This document shows positions 17,019 to 25,349 of a stretch of 64,000 nucleotides of DNA, one piece after another. A program made the position numbers and the translations under genes. Each line of letters starts with the position of its first letter. The first letter of the stretch is position 1. The notes beneath the pieces were generated by a model. The model had not been told where the DNA came from, did no database searches, and worked only from the letters and a program-made list of their open reading frames with translations. The DNA lies in assembly GCA_021813745.1 (NCBI GenBank), contig JAKAJO010000070.1:52842-116841 (forward strand). The letters run 5' to 3'. This DNA is from Acidobacteriota bacterium. GTDB lineage: Bacteria; Acidobacteriota; Terriglobia; Terriglobales; Acidobacteriaceae.

Positions 17019-18485
17019 TTATGGCCGGTACTCCCATAGGTCGTTGAATTTTCCTCCGTGCGCGACCCCGAGGGAATCATCGCCCCCGAACATCCAGAGA
17101 TTGCCCAACTTGTCCACCCAACCTGAAGCCCACAGTCGACACCCGGGCAGATTGGCTGGAGATGCCGTGCCGAGTGTCCCATAATTTCCGGTCTGGTTCG
17201 CGGTGTCTGCTCCGCTCACCCATGTCCATTCGCCTTTGCTGTACTTCCAGAGATCACCGAGTAGATACAAATGGGACTGTGAATCGATCCCGTCACCGCC
17301 AAAAATCCAAGAGTTCCCTTCGGTGTCCACCCAAGTCACAGCGCTATTGCGAGCGCTTGGGACATTGGTTGGAGAGGCAATCCCCTGAGTGCCGAACGAG
17401 CCAGGTGAATCGTTCAGGTCAGGCCCTCCCATCCACGTCCATTCGCCGCCGCTGTATTTCCAGAGATCGTTAAGATCGCACGGCCCCCCTGATTGTCGGC
17501 AGACGTCACCGTTCACGTCTTCGCCGTTCCCGCCGAAGAGCCAGAGATTGCCGGACGCGTCGGTCCAGGTGGCGGCGCCGTAGCGCGCCCCTGGAGTGTT
17601 GGCAGGATCCGGCACTCCCTGCGTCCCATACACTCCGTATTGAGGTGCACCATTTTGGTCCGCGATATTCGATCCCTTCATCCACGTCCACTCGCCCGCG
17701 CTGTATTTCCACAGGTCGTTGAGATCGCCAAGCGTGCCGTTCGAGTCAACGCCGAATCCGCCGAATAACCAGAGATTGCCTGAAGAATCGGTCCAGGTGG
17801 AAGCCTGGACCCGAGCACCGGGGAAATTGCCCGGAGCTGCGACTCCTTCGGTTCCGTAAATGCCCGCTCCCTGGAATGCTCCGGCGATACCTGTCTCGGC
17901 AGCAACTTTAGATCCTCCCATCCAGGTCCACTCGCCATTGCTGTACTTCCAGAGGTCGTCGAGATCTCCTCGTGTCCCATCGGAATCAATTCCAAGTCCC
18001 CCGAATAGCCACAAATTGCCGGCAGCATCGGTCCAACTTGCTGCTTGATAGCGGGCACCGGGAATGCTACTGGCCGCAGCTACTCCGATCGTCCCATATA
18101 CTCCGGCCTGTTCTGTCTGATTTGACCCGCCCATCCAGGTCCATTTGCCGTTGCTGAATTTCCATAGATCATTGAGGTCTCCCTCAAATATGGTCGTGCT
18201 TAGTACCGAGCCGGCGCCGTAGCCCCCGAAGAGCCAGAAATTGCCGGATGCATCAGTCCACGAAGCCCCTGCCACTCGGGCCCCGGGCGTGTTCCCAGAG
18301 GAGCCAACTCCCTGAGTTCCATAAACGCCAACCTGATCGTATAGATCGGAGCCAACCATCCAGGTCCACTCGCTGTGGACTACTGGCGGAGACGAGGTCG
18401 TGCTCGATCCACCACCGCATCCCACAATAGCCATGAGGATTATCATTGCAAGAGTGCCAACTGGGGTTCTCAACCCTCTTTTCAT
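17019..18485 (-). CDS. Kelch-repeat beta-propeller lipoprotein
   Basis: A 488-residue predicted lipoprotein. The start at 18485 has a GGAGGATG site and gives a signal ending in M-A-I-V-G-C, a lipobox, followed by a Gly/Ser/Thr-rich linker. The mature part consists of six near-identical units, each with W-T-W-M or W-T-W-V, then G-x-Y-G-T-x-G-V/I, A-R-x-x-A-x-x-W-T-D-x-x-G-N-L-W-L-F-G-G and D-L-N-D-L-W-K-Y. These are Kelch motifs that would close into a six-bladed propeller on the cell surface or periplasmic face. Acidobacteria have many such proteins of unknown ligand. It sits 114 bases downstream of the S53 peptidase gene on the same strand. Confidence 0.85.
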   Translation of the reverse strand: MKRGLRTPVGTLAMIILMAIVGCGGGSSTTSSPPVVHSEWTWMVGSDLYDQVGVYGTQGVGSSGNTPGARVAGASWTDASGNFWLFGGYGAGSVLSTTIFEGDLNDLWKFSNGKWTWMGGSNQTEQAGVYGTIGVAAASSIPGARYQAASWTDAAGNLWLFGGLGIDSDGTRGDLDDLWKYSNGEWTWMGGSKVAAETGIAGAFQGAGIYGTEGVAAPGNFPGARVQASTWTDSSGNLWLFGGFGVDSNGTLGDLNDLWKYSAGEWTWMKGSNIADQNGAPQYGVYGTQGVPDPANTPGARYGAATWTDASGNLWLFGGNGEDVNGDVCRQSGGPCDLNDLWKYSGGEWTWMGGPDLNDSPGSFGTQGIASPTNVPSARNSAVTWVDTEGNSWIFGGDGIDSQSHLYLLGDLWKYSKGEWTWVSGADTANQTGNYGTLGTASPANLPGCRLWASGWVDKLGNLWMFGGDDSLGVAHGGKFNDLWEYRP

Positions 18486-18599
18486 CGCATCCTCCAAATT
18501 GTGGTGCATCCACTTCCGGCATGGTGCGCATCGGATCGTCAAAAGGCAATGTACAACTCCGCGAGGAACTCGCGTCCCTCGCAGAGTTGCATGGATTCT

Positions 18600-20756
18600 T
18601 CAGAAAGACATACTCGTCGATGCGCTCTGCAGGTAGCCCGGCGCCGTTGCGTACATCGTTCCATACGGTGTGGTACTCGGACATGAATTGTAGAAGTTTA
18701 CGGTCGATCCTGAAGTTGTTGTTTCCCATGCGTACGGAGTGTTGCAGATGGTCACCTGGTAGTAGATGGTGGCTCCAGGGGTCGCATCCTGAAAGGTGAT
18801 CGCGTAGTTGATCGAGGAGGGTGGTATTCCATTCAGCGTAACGATAACGTTGGATTCCGACGGGGTAGCCGTAGGCAGCGGCGCGGACCCGACCATGTCA
18901 TTGATTAGGTTCTGCCCGACCGGGCTCCCCCACCCCGTAACGAGATCGTAGCCAGGGCATGCCGAGTAGGCGCCATTGCTTCCGCTTGCAATGTCATGGA
19001 GGTCATTGAGGTAATTTGGGCCCTCTCCAAGCGAGTAGACGGTTGGGTTGATAAAGCCCAAGCCGCCAACGGGTGCCCTACCTGCGTTCACGGCTTGCTG
19101 ATTCACGAGAGCCATGAATCCGGCCCATCGCGGTGCTGCGAAGCTGGTTCCGCCCCACCCACCGGAACAGGAACCCATATTGCAGACGTAGTTGTCGAAA
19201 TTTGCTTCCATAGCTACATCCGGAACATTACGGTAGGTTGTTGAAGCTTGATTGCAGGAATTCGCTATTCCTGATTGCCAAGATGGAATAGGAACCTCGT
19301 CAGGGCTAATTCCGCCTCCGCTGTCGCTCCACACCGTCTCAGAAACCCAACTTCCTCCTGGGCCGGAGGTGGTCAAATCCGTTCCTCCAACGGCTGTGAC
19401 GTCCTGAAGTTCCTCAGGGAAGTAATATGCGCTGTTTGGCCACGACCCATAATCTCCGGAGGCAGCGAAGAAATTCTGACCTTGGGCCCCCATTTCCGAG
19501 AGATCATTATTGAGATATGTAATGCTTTCTGGCCTCCAATTCCACGAGATACTCAGCTGCTTGCAAGCGTCTTCGGTTACCGCTTGGTTCAATATAGAGA
19601 GGTCATCAGAATTGGAGGGAAAGACGTAGTTTCCTGAAGTACTCCAAGAATCCGGAGCAATATAGACCCGCAGTTGGTTTATGCCGGGGGCCATCCCAAT
19701 TGCCTGCGCGATATCCAGCACGACCTCGGCTTCGGCGTTGGGGTCGCTGGGCAGTGGTGTCAGTGTGCCACCATTGACCAGCACGTTGTTGATAGGAATG
19801 CTGAAGTTTCCTCCTCCGCCGGGAACCGTATACGAGAGGCTGTAGTTGCCCCCGTTTGAAGTGTATGACGCCGCTCCATTGAAGGAGGACACCACATCGC
19901 TGATGTTGTATCCATCAAACTCTACAAGCCCGACGCATTGGCCGCTGCCTGTAAGAGTGGCGCTACCGTAATAAGCGGTGCGCATATCGTTGGGAAGGTA
20001 GCTTCCGCCGGGGCCAGAACCGGTTGTATTGGCCAGACCATTTGCTTTCGAAAGAGCAGGGCGAGGTATAGAGAAGTTGTTCAGTCCGGCAATATGCACA
20101 ACCGGTACGGTCAGTTCGAGGGACGGCTCACGATCAGGTGAGAAAAACAGGCGATTCTCCGTCGGATGCCGGTAGATGTTCATTGTGACATGGAATGCTT
20201 TTTCAATCTGGCCTGCCGAGCCGCTGAACGACACGATCAGTCTGTTACTAGGCAGATCTGTCACAGTAAAACCGGCATTTTTTACAAAATCAACAACGGC
20301 TTGGTAATCTTCGGGCGTCGGGCCAAAGCGCTCGGTAAACTGAGAAACACTGAGAAACTGGTGGTAATTCGGGCTAGTTGAATCGTAGAGTTGGTGCAAG
20401 AGTGAGTTGAGTTCAGTTTCATTGCGAAGCGGCAATTCAATGGAGAGATAGATCTGCTGGCTCGAAGGCAGGTGAGCCACGAGTTGGGCCTGGGCGCTGG
20501 AGACCTCTGGACGGACATGGCCATGAAGCAGTTGGAGGGGTGCTTGCCCCCAGCCCGGAGAAGCAAGCAACAGGAGCACAGTTGCGCAGATAAGCGTAGC
20601 CCGTTCCAGGAAAGACCGTGGAATTATTTGACCCCTTCTGAATTTGCATTCTTTCAGTTTTAAAGCAGCCGACAGAAAAGGCATTGCAAAGCCGAAGCAG
20701 GAAGCTATCAACATGATCCTGCCATCCATACGGTGAAACCAAGGTAACATCATCAT
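18600..20756 (-). CDS. Secreted S53 family peptidase (sedolisin/pro-kumamolisin)
   Basis: A secreted acid-active serine-carboxyl peptidase. After an N-terminal hydrophobic signal (A-T-V-L-L-L-L-A-S-P-G-W-G-Q) comes a pro-kumamolisin activation domain (S-P-N-Y-H-Q-F-L-S-V-S-Q-F), then the catalytic domain with the sedolisin Glu/Asp helix E-A-E-V-V-L-D-I and the Ser motif G-G-T-S-F-A-A-P-R-W. A C-terminal chitobiase-like beta-sandwich domain follows (T-P-G-A-T-I-Y-Y). The start is uncertain: three consecutive ATGs at 20750-20756 give 718 aa, the frame remains open to 20918, and neither choice places the signal peptide right at the N-terminus. A shorter start at a rare codon after the AGAAGGGG near 20640 is possible. 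Sedolisins help acid-soil bacteria digest protein. Confidence 0.85.
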   Translation of the reverse strand: MMMLPWFHRMDGRIMLIASCFGFAMPFLSAALKLKECKFRRGQIIPRSFLERATLICATVLLLLASPGWGQAPLQLLHGHVRPEVSSAQAQLVAHLPSSQQIYLSIELPLRNETELNSLLHQLYDSTSPNYHQFLSVSQFTERFGPTPEDYQAVVDFVKNAGFTVTDLPSNRLIVSFSGSAGQIEKAFHVTMNIYRHPTENRLFFSPDREPSLELTVPVVHIAGLNNFSIPRPALSKANGLANTTGSGPGGSYLPNDMRTAYYGSATLTGSGQCVGLVEFDGYNISDVVSSFNGAASYTSNGGNYSLSYTVPGGGGNFSIPINNVLVNGGTLTPLPSDPNAEAEVVLDIAQAIGMAPGINQLRVYIAPDSWSTSGNYVFPSNSDDLSILNQAVTEDACKQLSISWNWRPESITYLNNDLSEMGAQGQNFFAASGDYGSWPNSAYYFPEELQDVTAVGGTDLTTSGPGGSWVSETVWSDSGGGISPDEVPIPSWQSGIANSCNQASTTYRNVPDVAMEANFDNYVCNMGSCSGGWGGTSFAAPRWAGFMALVNQQAVNAGRAPVGGLGFINPTVYSLGEGPNYLNDLHDIASGSNGAYSACPGYDLVTGWGSPVGQNLINDMVGSAPLPTATPSESNVIVTLNGIPPSSINYAITFQDATPGATIYYQVTICNTPYAWETTTSGSTVNFYNSCPSTTPYGTMYATAPGYLQSASTSMSF

Positions 20757-21555
20757 TTCTGCTTCTCTCGAAGATTTGAAAGTGACACCGTTAAGCTCCA
20801 CTGAAGGCTTGGCCCCCAGCAAAGCTGGATCGGACAACGTATACGAAATGGATACCATCAGCGCCAATGGGCGTGATCCCGCTGGTGCCGGCGCATACCA
20901 ATCGCGTAGACCTTTCAAGAAGGCTGTTCGGGAATTCGTGCTTCCGGCATGCCTTACCGCGGCAGTTCAGACGCATTGAAGTAGTGGCAGGTCGAGTAAC
21001 TAGGGAAAGTGCGGGCGTCGGCGAGCAACTGCCAGTTTCATTCGGGACAGTAACAGTCCTTGCCCTGAATCCGACCACATACTACTCCGTCTTCTCTCAA
21101 TGTCAAGAGAAAAGATTATAGTTGAATCTACATTCTTCTAACTCAGCAGGTCATTATGGCAATACCTTACGGAAAGACTTGACCCATGGAGCTTTTCGTG
21201 GAATGTTTCATCGCTATAGATTCATCTATTTTGTGTACGCCCTACCCAGGAAACGGAACGATTCGGGCTAAAGTTTAGCGATGGTTCCATGGCATCCATG
21301 GTTGCCGGTCGTTCGGAAAGTTCCCGGGCGCAGCGGTGTTGGGCGGTCAGATAGCCAGGGAATGCGCGTTATTGTAATCTCGCGCATACGAGACGGCTAG
21401 ATATCAGGCAAAAAGCCGTCCGAGGATCAACCTACACGGCCTCGGTACGCCGGGTCCGGAATGCCTCCAAGCCTGTCCTGATAGACGTTAGATCCGTATC
21501 GGGACTCCCCGGCAGATGAGAGATCATCAACCTCAATTGAAGACGAGGCAGAGCA
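20757..21555. other. Non-coding gap between S53 peptidase and Argonaute genes
   Basis: Roughly 800 bases without a supported gene. Frames present are short and lack ribosome binding sites. The only visible structure is a small interrupted palindrome ccatgg-cat-ccatgg near 21287-21301. The base composition is slightly more AT-rich than the neighbouring genes. It may mark the left boundary of the mobile segment that carries the Argonaute and conjugation genes. Confidence 0.4.
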
Positions 21556-23163
21556 TCAGATGTAGAACTTGAACGGCAATCGTGGCTCACTGTCCATCGG
21601 GGCGGCAATCAGAATGTCTCCGACGTCATTGGCGAATTTGATGGTGACAGGCAACCTGTCATTGAAGAGACAAGAATTGAAATTGATTTTTGTCAGCCCG
21701 AGAATATCGCTCAATACCGTATCAAGCGCACATTCTCCCTTCTGAATTCGAATCATCAACGGATTCGGAGTTTCTGGACCCATGTACGTATCCAGACGGG
21801 GAACGAAACCCGACGTCCAGAGAAATGCAGCAGTTTGGCTCAATACGAGTGCAGTTCCTCGGATGGTGGGATACTTGCCAGTCCGGTAGAGCTTAAGATC
21901 ATCAAATGCGTCTGAAATCTGAATGCCCACAACGCTCGTCTTCTTGCCGGCTCCTTTCTCAAAACCCACCCACTCCTCTTCCGTGAAGTGTGAGGTCGCA
22001 TGAATGAATAGCTCTCGTGGCGGCTCATTCTGCTGACGACAATATTCGTCGATCACTACTTGAACCAGCCTCTCCGCCGAAGCCTCGTCCAAATGAAATT
22101 GCTTCGTATCCGCGTGGAACCAAGGTCCCAGAGCTCCGCGAAACACCACGCCCTCTCCGTTGGTCAGAAACATCTGGGCCGCACAGCAATCGTGTCGTGC
22201 ATCCGCCGTCAAATCGGTCCGTTTGTAGACAAGTCCCACATAGCAAACCCCGGGGCGAACGTTTGCGAGCTGCCATGGCCTGCCGCCGCCCTTGTAGTAG
22301 GCGCCAGTGCCCAGCTTCCACGCCACGGTGGCTGAATCTTCAAGCCGGCGTAGCGGCATTCCATTTGCCTTCTTAAAGTCGTCCGGTGCAAGTGTGGTCT
22401 CCCGCACAATCTGCGTGACGATCCGGTGCTTGAGGAGGCGGGCTTTCATTTGACGTCGAAAGTGCGTTGCATACTCGTATATATCTGCATCCTCCTCGTC
22501 CTGGCCAAACAGCGTTGGATTTATCTTCAGATCGAGTGCCTTCTTTTGCGAGATTGTGACTTCACCCAGTAATGCCTTTGCGCGAGGCGGGCGGGATTGC
22601 GGACGGCCTAATTCGTACACCACTTCTGGGATTACGACGAACCAGACACTTGGGGGCGCTTCTAATCGGTTCTCCTCGCGCACCAGGCGGGATACGAAGA
22701 TGTCGACACATCCATGGATTGCTTCGTGGCGGTTTTGAATGAATATCTTCTCCTTGATTTCGGCCAAGGTGATGTCGTTGATCACAGCAACCGGCTTCTC
22801 GGGCCACTCACTATGGAAAGCTTCTTTGAATCCAGGAAAGGCAACATGTTGAGGCTCGATCTCGCGGCTACGCGGCCCGGGAACTGGCGCTGCAATATAG
22901 CCGCGCATCTTTTCCGACCAACGTTCGAATCGTTCCACACCTTCAGAAGTCCCGACTACACCAAATCGAGTAGTCGAAAAGCTCTCTGTAGCGTCGCACG
23001 GTCCGAACAGAAATAACCCGTCTCGCGGGTATTCAAGCTCCTGCCCGTAGGCGAATTCAAGCTTGGGTTCGGGGATGTATGACACCACGAACAGCGGTCC
23101 CTTCGGCGTGGATGACTGCTTACCGTTAGGCCTTCCTGCGGTTTCCCTATTCCTCGTCCTCAT
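21556..23163 (-). CDS. Short prokaryotic Argonaute (MID-PIWI), SPARTA subunit
   Basis: A 535-residue short Argonaute without N or PAZ domains. The N-terminal part (G-P-L-F-V-V-S-Y-I-P-E-P-K-L-E-F) leads into a MID domain (P-S-V-W-F-V-V-I-P-E-V-V-Y-E-L-G). The PIWI domain has the segments A-W-K-L-G-T-G-A-Y-Y-K-G-G-G-R-P-W, C-Y-V-G-L-V-Y-K and E-L-F-I-H-A-T-S-H-F, seen in short pAgos. Members of this class are catalytically dead nucleases that bind guide RNA and sense target DNA. The start at 23163 has a GGAGGT site and overlaps the end of the upstream TIR-APAZ frame by 17 bases, so the two are translationally coupled and should form a heterodimer. A longer frame to 23274 is out of keeping with this. 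Together they are a SPARTA system. Confidence 0.88.
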   Translation of the reverse strand: MRTRNRETAGRPNGKQSSTPKGPLFVVSYIPEPKLEFAYGQELEYPRDGLFLFGPCDATESFSTTRFGVVGTSEGVERFERWSEKMRGYIAAPVPGPRSREIEPQHVAFPGFKEAFHSEWPEKPVAVINDITLAEIKEKIFIQNRHEAIHGCVDIFVSRLVREENRLEAPPSVWFVVIPEVVYELGRPQSRPPRAKALLGEVTISQKKALDLKINPTLFGQDEEDADIYEYATHFRRQMKARLLKHRIVTQIVRETTLAPDDFKKANGMPLRRLEDSATVAWKLGTGAYYKGGGRPWQLANVRPGVCYVGLVYKRTDLTADARHDCCAAQMFLTNGEGVVFRGALGPWFHADTKQFHLDEASAERLVQVVIDEYCRQQNEPPRELFIHATSHFTEEEWVGFEKGAGKKTSVVGIQISDAFDDLKLYRTGKYPTIRGTALVLSQTAAFLWTSGFVPRLDTYMGPETPNPLMIRIQKGECALDTVLSDILGLTKINFNSCLFNDRLPVTIKFANDVGDILIAAPMDSEPRLPFKFYI

Positions 23164-24453
23164 CTTCGAGCACCTCCTCACCGAAGAACTCGATATCGGG
23201 ATCATCAAGATCCTGATCAACAGAGTCGCCTTCCTGAATCGACACTGGACTTGTGTAGAAGATGGGTGGAACATCGATCAGAAGATCATCGTCCAGGTGT
23301 AGCGGGACCCGGAGAAGGGACTCGCCATCCGATAGCCAGTACAGCAATGCTAATAGCATGTCGCCCACCGGGCGTTTCGCCACCCTTTGGCGAACGAACG
23401 CCGTACCCGGTTCATGCGTTTGCCGGGCAAAATTGTCGTACCATCCTCCGAGAACAAGAGCCGGACTTTGATTCGGTAGTGGCGAAGCGGGCCGCCACGA
23501 TAGAAGGCGCTGATGCCAAAATGCCAGTGAAGCTTCCGCTTTTCGGAATACCCGTGAAGCACGCGATTCCCTTTGGTCTCTGCCCAACGAAAAGACTGGC
23601 CCGAATCTGGAAGATCATTTCCGAACCACCACGCGGACCGCTTGTTTGCCATCTCCTGCAATTTCAATCCTCGCGCCTTCAACAGCAATTCCATTCCTTG
23701 ATTGGCCAGGTACGTAAATTTATTGCACATGTCCTGAGGCGAAATGCCCAGCTCCGACCAGCCATCCTCAAGTGCACCTTCCAGCGGTGTTTGACTGGCG
23801 TTTTCTATGCCATGTTCCTCACATGTCAGGAAACCATCACCGTATTCCACTCTGGGGAGAGAGAGAACGACTCCGTGAGGACCTAGTTCAGACTTGCGGT
23901 AATAAAAAATGGTCTCGGGAAGCTTACGGATACGTAGCCAATTCGAAATCAGCCGTTCCGAACGACTCTCAAGCGCTCTTCCATGCATCGCCTGGAGCGA
24001 GCACCATAGCTCGGCGCTTGCTGCCTGCTGCGCGGGAACCTTATATTCCTGCTGCAGAACCTGGAAGAGATCATAGAGTCCAGTAGCCCATCCGCGACTG
24101 AAGTCAATGTACTGAGCATGGGCAATCAAGAAGGGCGCTTCAAACGGAGCTAGACGTAACGGAATGATGAAATTGGAATCACCGATTTTCCGCGCCACCT
24201 CGGATGCGATCTGAATCTCGTTCCGGACACCCTGCTTGCTGACCGCATTCGCATTGGCCGCCAAGAGTACCTTGCATGCTCGCTCACGCAAAGCCTGTTC
24301 CAGCTTCCGCTGCCAATCGTCTCCACCATTTAGCCGTAGGACATCGGCCCAAACTTCGTAGCCTGCCGCAGCAAGTTTTGCTCCCAACCAGATGGTGAAA
24401 GGGTTGTCTTCGGGAGTCGCATGGCTGATGAAGATTGCACGTCGTTCCTGCAC
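23147..24453 (-). CDS. TIR-APAZ effector of SPARTA, with an apparent one-base frameshift
   Basis: Partner of the short Argonaute. The N-terminal TIR domain (about residues 5-130) begins R-R-A-I-F-I-S-H-A-T-P-E-D-N and contains W-L-G-A-K-L and Y-E-V-W-A-D; the Glu near residue 79 in V-R-N-E-I is positioned like the catalytic Glu of TIR NADases. The rest is an APAZ domain (for example K-R-S-A-W-W-F). On guide-directed DNA recognition, SPARTA complexes degrade NAD(P)+ and kill or arrest the cell. The GTG at 24453 with GGAGAG just upstream is the best start; the frame upstream of it lacks support. The first frame stops at 23350, but the matching APAZ C-terminus continues in another frame (G-D-M-L-L-A-L-L-Y-W-L) to 23147. 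Adding one G to the G-run near 23370 would join them. It may be a real mutation, recoding or a sequence error. Confidence 0.85.
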
Positions 24454-24683
24454 ATTCTCTCCATTTACAAGCAGGTACCAGCATAGCAGTGAAGAAACAG
24501 CAAGGCCCATAGGAGAAAAGCGAGGGGGCTCAAGCAACTAAACACATGCACCGCATTCGTACCGCGCGTTCAACAGACCCAACAAGTTATCACAGCGTTC
24601 CAGTAAGTTATTGGACGTTGCGGGAAGAACAGGCCTACGTTCACGGTATATCGCGGCCCCCAATCAGGCCGCTGGAGGTGCCG

Positions 24684-25076
24684 ATGTTCCACGCCCGCTT
24701 TGCCGTCATTCCCCGCAAGACAACCCATCTTGCCAAGCGATTGGCGCGACTTTTCTCGAAACAAAAACTCCTCTCTGCGGTGCATGTGATGGGGCCAACG
24801 CTTTTTGCGTTCACCTTCACAGGCATTGCCAACGTTGCCCACGCCCAGGGGACGATAGACTTCTCCGGGGCGACTACGCTGATGGCAACCTTCAAGACCT
24901 TCGCCATCTATGCGGGTGCCGTCATCTGTTTCGGCGGCCTCATCTTCGCCGGAATCCGCATGATGAGTGGACGTTTTCAAGACGCCATACCTGGCTTATT
25001 CGGTGCGCTCTTTGGTGCCGGAGTCTTGGGATGGGGCGCAGGCTGGATCGGTTCTCTTACCGGCCAGCCCATGTGA
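24684..25076 (+). CDS. virB2: VirB2/TrbC-like conjugative pilin
   Basis: A 130-residue pilin precursor. The start at 24684 follows CTGGAGGTG; a longer frame to 24546 has no such support. A positively charged leader (H-L-A-K-R-L-A-R-L-F-S-K-Q-K) precedes a long signal ending A-H-A-Q. The mature part has two membrane helices separated by a short basic loop (A-G-I-R-M-M-S-G-R-F-Q-D), the VirB2 hairpin that polymerises into the pilus. It is the first gene of the type IV secretion operon and is divergent from the SPARTA genes, with about 230 bases between the two start codons. Confidence 0.85.
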   Translation: MFHARFAVIPRKTTHLAKRLARLFSKQKLLSAVHVMGPTLFAFTFTGIANVAHAQGTIDFSGATTLMATFKTFAIYAGAVICFGGLIFAGIRMMSGRFQDAIPGLFGALFGAGVLGWGAGWIGSLTGQPM

Positions 25077-25085
25077 GGCGCACCC

Positions 25086-25349
25086 ATGACCAAGCGGGGA
25101 GAGCCGTTACCAATCAACCAAGCGCTGAATCGTCCGAGAGCCAAACTCGGCCTCGACCTCACAGCATGGATGGCGATTGTCTTCGTCTGCGTAACGGTTT
25201 TCCTCGTTGGGTTTCGATTCTTAGCGATGATGGCATTCCCCACGCTTGCCGGGGGCGCGTGGCTCATCGTTCGTAAACACCCGAAGATGTTCCAACTCTG
25301 GGGCCTCAGCCTCAACCAGAAGTCCTACTATGACCCGCGCAAATACTGA
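25086..25349 (+). CDS. virB3: VirB3/TrbD-like inner-membrane protein
   Basis: An 87-residue protein with two adjacent hydrophobic helices around residues 28-62 and a short basic C-terminus (K-S-Y-Y-D-P-R-K-Y), the size and shape of VirB3/TrbD. VirB3 associates with the VirB4 ATPase at the inner membrane. It begins nine bases after virB2, and its last 20 bases overlap the start of virB4. Confidence 0.85.
   Translation: MTKRGEPLPINQALNRPRAKLGLDLTAWMAIVFVCVTVFLVGFRFLAMMAFPTLAGGAWLIVRKHPKMFQLWGLSLNQKSYYDPRKY

Noticed and set aside
16816..17037. Small minus-strand gene right of the island
   Set aside because: No ribosome binding site and no recognisable domain; it overlaps the end of the Kelch gene.
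17019..18485. Tandem nucleotide repeats in the Kelch gene as a DNA repeat element
   Set aside because: The periodicity is explained by six homologous protein blades inside one intact reading frame.
24454..24683. Integrase or site-specific recombinase for the conjugative module
   Set aside because: None found between SPARTA and the relaxase; the only intact tyrosine integrase belongs to the tRNA-Lys island.
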